Positions 35,501-44,500 of a DNA stretch of 64,000 nt are shown here, piece after piece. The DNA is from Opisthocomus hoazin (taxonomy: Eukaryota; Chordata; Aves; Opisthocomiformes; Opisthocomidae): NCBI RefSeq assembly GCF_030867145.1, contig NC_134429.1, forward strand, positions 16,040,115-16,104,114. Direction: 5' to 3'. The notes below the pieces were generated by a model. It did not search any database. It was not told the DNA's origin and worked only from the letters and a program-made list of their open reading frames with translations. Within the stretch, counting starts at the first letter, position 1; the number at the start of each line of letters is the position of its first letter. The position numbers and the translations under genes are program-made.

Positions 35501-38500
35501 ATTGATTAAAAAGCTTTAGGAGTCAAAGTCATTGCTAGCATTAGTGGGCTTAACAGCATTTTTCTTTGAAGGATTTGGGTTCACCACTGCTTAGCAGGGG
35601 ACATTGGACAAGGCAAATTGTGGTTCCAGTCCACTGTGGCATTTCCCGTGTCCTTATGCACTCCTCGTGCCTGCCTTTCTTGCCTCTTTTATTTTCTTGG
35701 CATCTTCTCTTCATGTCTCAGGTTCTGGGTCTGCCATTGCCTGGTTTTAAGGCAGTAGGTGATGTTGAAAGCGGAGAGCAGCCGTCCGCAGAAAGCTGTG
35801 GTGGGTTGCCTTGGATGGAGGATGGTCTCTGTGCAAGACAGCTGAATACACGCTTTGTACTCTTTCCCAAGAAGTGCTAGTTCGGTAAAGAAATGTGGCA
35901 CGTGTTGTAAAGCCCTGAGCGCTACAGATGGGCAACAGAAGGATGGAATCAAATACAGAAATGTGATTTGATGATAGTTTACACACAGCTACTTCCCATG
36001 CAGGAAAAAGAACTTGCACATCCCTCTTCAAGGGTGAAGAACTACCATAATTTAGCTACAGAATCACAAACCGTGTCTTGATGGAGTCCCCAGATTGCCT
36101 TAAACTGCTCAAAAGATTTCTGTGAGACCGAAGAAGATCAAAGTCGTGGTGTCTTCTGACCTTACAGGTCTCTGAACTCCTACAAGAAAGAGAACAGATT
36201 CACAAACTTGAGCAGAAACATGAAGGTCTATGTACAGATGAAAAGACGTATGAAGAACAGATGGCTAAAGTAGTATTTTTGGAAGAACAGATCAAAAACT
36301 TGAGGGATGAACAAGAGCTGCTCTGGTAAACCTTAACAAAGTCTGTGGTACTTTCTGCTCCTTATCTTTGCTGACTAAGTTTTTAGTTGTTTTTTTTCTT
36401 TTTTAAATCCCTGTAGTGCTGCTTCTGGCAAAAATGGGCACAGTAGCTTTGCGTCTTCCTTGGTGTGTAAGCAGCTCTCTGTAGAGATTCTGGTGAATAA
36501 GCGTTTCCCTTAGTGACATCCTGATCAGTCAGGTGTAAACCTTTTTTTCCTCCCACTATTCCAGATTCTGTACGGCATAAGTGAGAGCTGTCCTTAGGGA
36601 GGAGGCCGCTTCTCTTGGAGCGAGGCAATATTTGGACTAGCATGGTCCTCAAGAGCTCCCGTTGTGGGCTCGGGCTCCTCGGGGCTAACTGCTGCCAGCA
36701 TCCTGCTGTGGATTTTGGTTGTCCTTGCAGGGCAGGGGTCGGGCTTGTAAATAAAGCTCTTACAGGTTCCCTGACTCCCCCTTTTCAGTAGATCAATACA
36801 AATTTGGAGTTGGAGCATCCATGCTCAGGCTCTCATTAGTAAGTAAAAGCTTGGATTAAATCCGGTATAGTTACAGTCAGCTAAATTTACCTAGATAACT
36901 AGGTAGTGAGGTAAAGTAAAACCGGGATAAGACAGGTAGGTTAGCTTATAAGGACACAGAGTTTAGATTGAGGAAAGTTAGACAGCTCGATCGGGAGACC
37001 TGGGCCCGTAATTCCACCCAGCGAGGCGCTGTGCGAGCGCTTCTCTGCCGCTTGTGAGCGCAGAGCAGCTGACGTGGCCCCACGCGAGTGTTTCCTTAGC
37101 CAGCAGTTAGCCTGCGCGTGAGTGACTGAGAGCTGACCCTTTGGATGCACGTGGTTTCGTGGGCCGGTGTCCAGGGGAGACTGACCCTTGCCCAGAACTG
37201 CTAGACCTGGGATTCATTTCCCTTTGGAGCCTCCCAACACACTTGAGCGTTGCCTTGAGTGTTTCGCTGGACTTTCCTATCCCAAGTTTTTCCCCTTCAG
37301 AGGGTGTTTTCCCTTGGATGTGCATCGTTATCTCTCTCCTTTACTATTTCTACTTCAAGTTCTGAATTAGTAGAAAGCAACAAGAAGAGGGAGGAGCTAG
37401 AAAAGCATCTAAAAGAGAGCAATGAAGAAAAACTGTTGTTACTGGAAGAAAATGCCCAGCTAAAACAAGATCTTCTGACTACCCGGGAGCGGGGTGACGG
37501 CACGCTTGGAGAGACTTTGAGGACAAACCGAGGCACGGTGCTCGGAGAAAACGGGTTACTCGTGTCGCAGAGCTCTGCAGGCAGTTCGGATGGGAGAGTT
37601 AAACAGGTATGGGCAGCTTTGCCATCTGCACCGTGCTCCTTTTCAGCAGTTTGGTGGCAAAACCAAAGTAAAATGGACTGGAAGCCAGTTCTGTGCTGTT
37701 AGCGTGTAGGGGGGATGTGAGGCTGACTGATTTCCTTGGGGAAAATAATTGGAAAATACGAGTGTTGTCATTTCCTTCCGTTATGTTTATGGACATAGTG
37801 GGAGCTTGGATAAACCGCATGGCCCCCTTGGTGCGCATGAAAGAAAGAAGTTACGCAGTCTTTCAATGTTTTAAACCTTTTTGGAGCTCTTTCTCAACTC
37901 CTTTTAGCATCGTGAGGCACGGAGCTGGCTCGCTGTTCCCGCAGCGGTCTTGCTCTTGCTGTAGGCAGAAGGTGTTCCACTTCCCTGCTCCTCCTTGCCA
38001 TTTTCTGCCCTTATGCTCGGTGTCTGAACTCGTCCCACAACTGCTGCTCCGCAGCGGCAGCTCGCAAGCAGCTGGGGTTTGCTGTGCCCCATGCCCCTGT
38101 CTCAGTTACTGCTCTCCCATTGGTCTACCAGGTGGCAGGCAACACCCGTAGTTATCACTACGTTTAGCTGTGTTTTAAATGGAATTTGTTCACCTTTCTT
38201 ACTGTGTGATCTAAAAAAGAAAGGGAAGGGCAGCGAGCCCTGCCAAAAGGGGAAGGATTGAGGAAGGTACCCAGGATGGGGATTCTGAGGAGGAACAGGG
38301 ATTCCATGGAAAAGTCTGTAAGAGAAGAGAGGACAGGGTGGCCTGCATAGGCAGGAGAGTGGAAGGGAGAGGATCAGAGTTGTGCCAGTACCAAGGAACA
38401 GCAAATCTGTACAGTTACAGAACACCAAAGTAAGATACGAGGTATAGAGGGGCTGCTGAAGAGGATCCCAACAGAAGCAGGTGGGGAAAAGCCCCACAAA

Positions 38501-41500
38501 ACCTAAATGATCTCAAGGACAAATGACATGGCCGGACTGCACAGTGCTGGATGAAGACTTGGCAGCTCGGGAATTTATCTGGGGATTTATCTGAGAAGGG
38601 AAGCTTGATCTTCAGTGGATTTCGTCTGGTCCCAAGAACAGAGGGTGAAGATGCAAAGCGGGAATGCAGATCGACAGATGGCCAAAAGTGATGCTGGGAA
38701 GAAAGGTTTTCATACGCCAGATGTGGGAAGCTCCCGATTTGTAGCTTTGAGCTGCAGAGATTTTTGGGACTCCACCTCCAGCTGCGTGGAGAGTTCACAC
38801 ACCTGGATGCAGGGAAAAAGCAACCTGCCTTAAGCAGAGGGGTCTAAAATCTCTGTGCAGCTCCATCAGATGCAGGGATCGAGATCATACGGAGCTCAGT
38901 TATCTTCCGAAAGCCACCATAGGCTGTTGGTGACCCTTTCATGGTGCCCAGGCTGCGGTCACGTTGTGCCAGAGTGTCTGTCCCCGTAGCGCTGCCAGGA
39001 CTTGCTTTGCTTATCTGCCTCAGTGAGACTCTGGGCCAAGAGTGAAGAGCGGCCTGGGTGGGGTGGCTTTTTTTTGACAGGTAAGTTTTAACAGGGATTT
39101 GTTCCCTCCTCCAGGTTTTTGCATCTTCTCCCTCAACCGCAAGAGTTGTATCAGCTTCTCGGAGGGGATGGACAGGGTAGGGAGCAGGGCGTAGTATGGG
39201 GGCAGAGGAAATGCTTGCCTGGCTTTACCCATCTTCCTACTTAAACGCCCTTAAATGCCACTGGCATACCTCTGCCTTTCTTAACGGCCAGACTTTATCT
39301 TTCCTTGCAGTTGATTTCCAGGTAACCTGTGTCGTTTCGCTGTTCCTGCAGAGTCTGTCCGACGAGAGATTCCGGCAGCAGGAGGAAAAGATGCAGCAAC
39401 TGCGGCAGGACTTGCGTCGCGTTCAGAACTTGTGCAGCTCAGCCGAGAGGGAGCTGAGATACGAAAGGGAGAAGAACGTCGACTTACAAAAGCAAAACCT
39501 GTTGCTCCAGCAGGAGTGCACCAAGGTAGGAAGAGAGCAGGGAGAACTGTTTGAGGAGAGCATCGCATCGTTTTACAGGCTGTGGGAGGTCTGAGGTGCC
39601 GATCAACAGGCTGGGCTTCGTTTGCATTTGTCCGTGCAGTACCTGGGGCTCTCAAGCATGCTGTGTCTCAGCTCCACGGAAATTGCACCGCCTCCAAATA
39701 AAACGTGCTGCTCCCTGTAGTTCTCTTTTCTTCGCCGCTCAGTAATCCTGTTGCCCCTTTCCCGATCAAGGTATTTCAGGTGATACATATTAAAGTGCAA
39801 ATTTAATTTTTTTTTCTTCTTTTGAAACTCAGGTCAAAGCTGAGCTGAAGCAAGCCCAGGCAAAGCTCTCGGACACAACCGAAACGTGCTGCTCTCTCTC
39901 AGCACAGTGGGAAAAAAGCCAGCAGAAGGTCAAAGAACTCGAACAAGAGCTCCTGAAGTGCTCCCAGGCCGATAAAGTGCAGAGCAGTCTGCAAGAGAAA
40001 CTTGCACAGGAGAAATCCAAAGCATGCGAAGCACAAGAAAAGGTAACTCGTCAGTGTGACCTACGCTAATGGGAGGTATGTTTTTCAGCAGTTTTGTGCA
40101 GCTGTATTCAGAAAGAAGAAGCACTAGCAGCTCATGAGTCGGTTCCCTGAAGTCTGTGTTGCTAGTCCTTTTTGAGATCACGTGGCTAAATATTTCAGGA
40201 AAAACATCTGTTATTAGTGGGAGTATAATGAGGACAATTAGAAGCCAAATCTAGTTGCTCAGACTCCTCTCTCTAAAGCTCAGTATCTCTCAACATAGAG
40301 GCAGCAGGGCTGGCAGACACCGGGAGCCTGGATCATGTTCTTGCCGAGGAGATTTGCTGCTGTTTGCTATCTGGTAAATCGCGAAGGCTTGTGTTTTCCA
40401 CGGCATCGATTCTGCCACATTCCTGCTCTGGGCGCTGGATTCGGTTTTGAAGTGTGCGGGATCAAATTAGGTGTAAAAAGGATTGTTGCTGATTCATGAC
40501 ATAGTATCTGATCCAAAATCTGGTAGCGGTTGGAAATGTTTTACTTTGTATGTCTTTGTGTCAAAGTCCATTAAGAAGTACTTCTGAGTAGGGGCGAGCA
40601 AATCTTTCATTCCCACGACTCAGATACCGAGGGATCAAAGGGAGTTCAATCTCTTGCATTCAGATACCATCCTGTAAATTCAAAAAGTTTAATGTGTGTC
40701 CAATTTTTATCCGAGATTTCAAAACTCCAGCAAAAGCTAAAAGATTCCCAGCACCAACTCCTGCTGGTAGAGGCCCGTGTTTCAGACAAGAAGCTCCTGG
40801 AGGAGGAATTGAAGGAGGCCCGGGACAATGAAGCTCGTGTGCAGCAAGAACTTCACGAGGAACAGCTGAAAAGGTACCCAGAGCTGGGTAAGGCCTGTGC
40901 TGCGTGCAGAGGGCAGGTGCTGGGCCAGCAAATGGTGCTGGGCCAGCTGTCTAGGTACGTCCTGCAGCTCCATGCCTGGCCTGAAGCAGGCTCACAGTCA
41001 CTGCACCGCTGGTTTCACCTCCTGTCTCTCCTTTTGACCTGCCAGTGCCCCTGGCAGAGCTCCACAGGATCCCCTCTTTGAGATTTAAAAGATTTTTGGA
41101 GACTTCAGCTGCCTCAGAAAGTGCCGGGCCCCTCCTGCCAACCCAGTGATTTGGTCTACCCTCTAGACACTGGCAGTCCCCCTTCCTGTGCAGCTGGGTT
41201 TGATGATCCCTCTTAGAATCATCACACAGAACCATGGAATCATGAAGGTTGGAAAAGACCTCTAAGATCATCAAGTCCAACCGCCAACCCAACCCCACCA
41301 TGCCTGCTAAACCATGTCCTGAAGCGCCACGTCCACACGTTTCTTGAACCCCTCCAGGGATGGGGACTCCACCACTGCCCTGGGCAGCCTGGTCCAAGGC
41401 CTGACCACTCTCTCAGTAAAGACATTTTTTCCAATATCCAATCTAAACCTCCCCTGACACAGCTTGAGGCCATTGCCTCTCGTCCTATTGCTGTTTACCT

Positions 41501-44500
41501 GGGAGAAGAGACCAAACCCCCTCACTGCACCCTCCTGTCAGGGAGCTGCAGAGAGCGAGAAGGTCTCCCCTCAGCCTCCTCTTCTCCAGACTGAACAGCC
41601 CCAGCTCCCTCAGCCACTCCTCATCAGACCTGTTCTCCAGACCCCTGCCCAGCCTCGCTGCCCTTCTCTGGACACGCTCCAGCCCCTCAATGTCCTTCTT
41701 GTACTGAGGAGTACCCTTTGACGTGCCACTGGGACATGGGGACAACCAGGATGATTTCTTTCTACTCCCAGCGTTGCCCGAGGCAGGTGCAGAGCAGTGC
41801 ATTGTTTTCTAGATTGCAGCCAGCCTTGAATTCATGGTGGCACGTCACGGGCTGGCCTCCACGTCGGTGTCTCACTGTCACACCAACATGCTTTTAGGAA
41901 GCTCCTGGAGCAGCAGGTGGAGGAGCTGCGGCAGCAGCTCCGGCACTCGCGGGAGACGGAGGCATCGCTGGCCAAGATGCACGTGGAGCTGCAGGCTAAG
42001 ACTCTGCACGTCCTAGAAGACGAGAAGAAAACTGACTCAAGGGAGGTGAGCTGCAGCATGGGTGGGTCCTCACCACCCATGGGGGTGCTGTGCTGTTGGC
42101 TGACTCCAGAGCAGACCACTGAGCTCTAGGGGAAAAATGGGACCATCCCAGCGTGAAACCTGCACCTGGGAACTGCTGAAACAGGGTCACATCCAGCCAG
42201 GTGCTGAACTCTTGCAGATCCCACTGATTTAAAGAGGAGCTGGAGAAAAAGCACCATCCCGTCTCGTGTAGGCTTCCTGGGAATGCAGCTCTGAGGGCAG
42301 ACGAGGAAGACTTGGTGGCTTCTTCCCCTTTCCTTGCAGACCGTGGAGGTTTTTGCAGGAAAATCTTGGCAGTGGGAGGACGCATTGCCTCGCCGTGCCC
42401 TGTGGAAGCCCCCCTAGCAGCACAGAAGTCCCCGCTCTCCCTTCTGTAAGGGGAGGAGGCAGTGGCCTTGGGAGGCAGAATGGGTGGGTGTTATCTGTGG
42501 TGGGAACCAGTAGGATTTATGAAGAGAAGCTTTGGAGACCAGACTGACAAGAGGCAGAGGGACCCCTACAGCTGAGGACACAGGCACACAAATAAAAAAT
42601 AGATGTTTTTCAGCACCTCCAGTGTCAGAAGGAGAACCAGAAGCTTTCAGAGCAACTTTCACTGCTGAAGGATGAAAACAAAGCCCTTTACGAGGAAGGA
42701 GTCCGTCTCCTGAACCAGAAGGATCTGTGTGTCAGGTACCGGCTGAAGCGGCAGGGGATGTGTCGGCACAAAAAAACCCACCCAGGACCCGCCGTTCGGG
42801 TGCCTGGCCATGACACTGGATTCGACTGCCCTGTAGCCTTTCTTGTCTCTCCTGTTCGAGGCATTTAGCACCGGGAGGTCTGCCTTAGCCCGACGCCCCG
42901 CGTGCAGTTGTGTTAGGCGTCACGCGTCTGCCGTCGTGTTCTCCTTGGCAGCTGAAGACAGCGCAGAAAGCGAAGGGGTGCCCAGGGAGGGCTGCGGGCA
43001 CTGCTGCTCACGGTCTGGCACCGGCGGAGACGCCCTGTGGAGCTGCTCGTTTCTCCCCAGAGCGCTTTTGATCTAATTTGAAGCACAGTAGCCTTTTTGT
43101 CATGAGTTTTGAGCAAACGTGGGCAAATGTCTGTTATGTGGTAGAGATTTTTCTTTTTTTTTCTTTTTTTGACGTTATTTTCCCTTCTGTCCCAGCTGGA
43201 TAAAAATAAACAAGAACACTGCCTAAATGGGACACTTTAGAGGGGATGAGCAATGATCACAAGTCTCAGTAGAGACAGATATTTAACCCCAGTGTCGCAG
43301 CTCTAAGAAGTGCCCACTGAAGTAGCTCTTTCTGCAGCCTGTTTGCCTGACCCTTGCCGTGTAGGATTCTTCTTTTTCAGTCTTTTTCCCTCATACACGA
43401 GTAATTTCCCTTATCCACCCACCTCCCCACCCAGATAAAGAGCTTGCCCTTTCCCCGTTACTTCCAATTTTGGTGAATTTATAACTCTGTTTGGTATAAA
43501 GAGCTGAGAGTGGTGAGCACAAGGATTTGTAAAGCTGGGAGTCAGTTTTGGGAATGCTTTTGGTCCTTCAGTCAGTTTCCATTTGGGTGACACTTCACGA
43601 TATAAACTTTTGCAACAACAACAAAAAAACCCCGAACTGATCGGTGAAAGACGTAGTCCAGAAAGTCAGCGTGCTCATTCTGCCTTTAGCTGTGCAGCCA
43701 AAAGGAGCTGCGTAGATGGCTGAGGCTCCCGCTCCAGGCTTTGGAGAGCCTGAAGAAATACAGGACATGTCCTGCCTTGATCGTGACCCAGAACACAAAG
43801 GCATTTCACAGCCTGACGCTTTGTCTCTGCCTCCTCAGGAAATATAACGAAATGCAGCTCCGCCACAAAGACAAGATCCGCAGAGCCAAGGAGACCTTTA
43901 TCCATGAGGTGAAAAAAAGGGACAGCAGAATTAAGCAGCTTGAAAATGAGCTCAGCGAGTCAAAGCTCCAGGTGGAAAAGGTGAGAGAACTCATCTAGGG
44001 CGGCTCCTGTGAGGGAAGGCAGGGGAGCAGGCTGTAGGGTCTCTGCGGGAGCATCCCTGCTTCCAAAAAGAGATGCAGCGTAGGAAATCAAAGAGGTGAG
44101 GTTTAGGAACAGCTGGTTTGCAGGCAACGGGATAGCACGGTTAACCGGCCTGAGGGTCGGAGCACGGCGAGCAATGCCCCATGTGCTGCTCCTGCTCTGT
44201 GGGCAGGACTGATGCAGCCCTGGGAAGCGGCTGGCAGTGCCAAGGGCCACTAGCCCATCCTCGTAGGAACTAGAAGCCAAAAGGAAATTCCTGGCTCATG
44301 TTTGCCCTTGGGGGGAATCCGTGTCCTCATATCCCATTCAGAAACTGCCTAAGCTCCGTCGTCTTTCGCCTCAGAGATGTTACTGATGGGAAGTGACTCA
44401 GAAGCCACTTTTTGGGGCATGTTACATCAGTGTATCGCTTCCAGGAGTGAACACGCTTGGTGGTGACCCCTTTGGCAGAGCACCTCAAGGTTTACAGAGG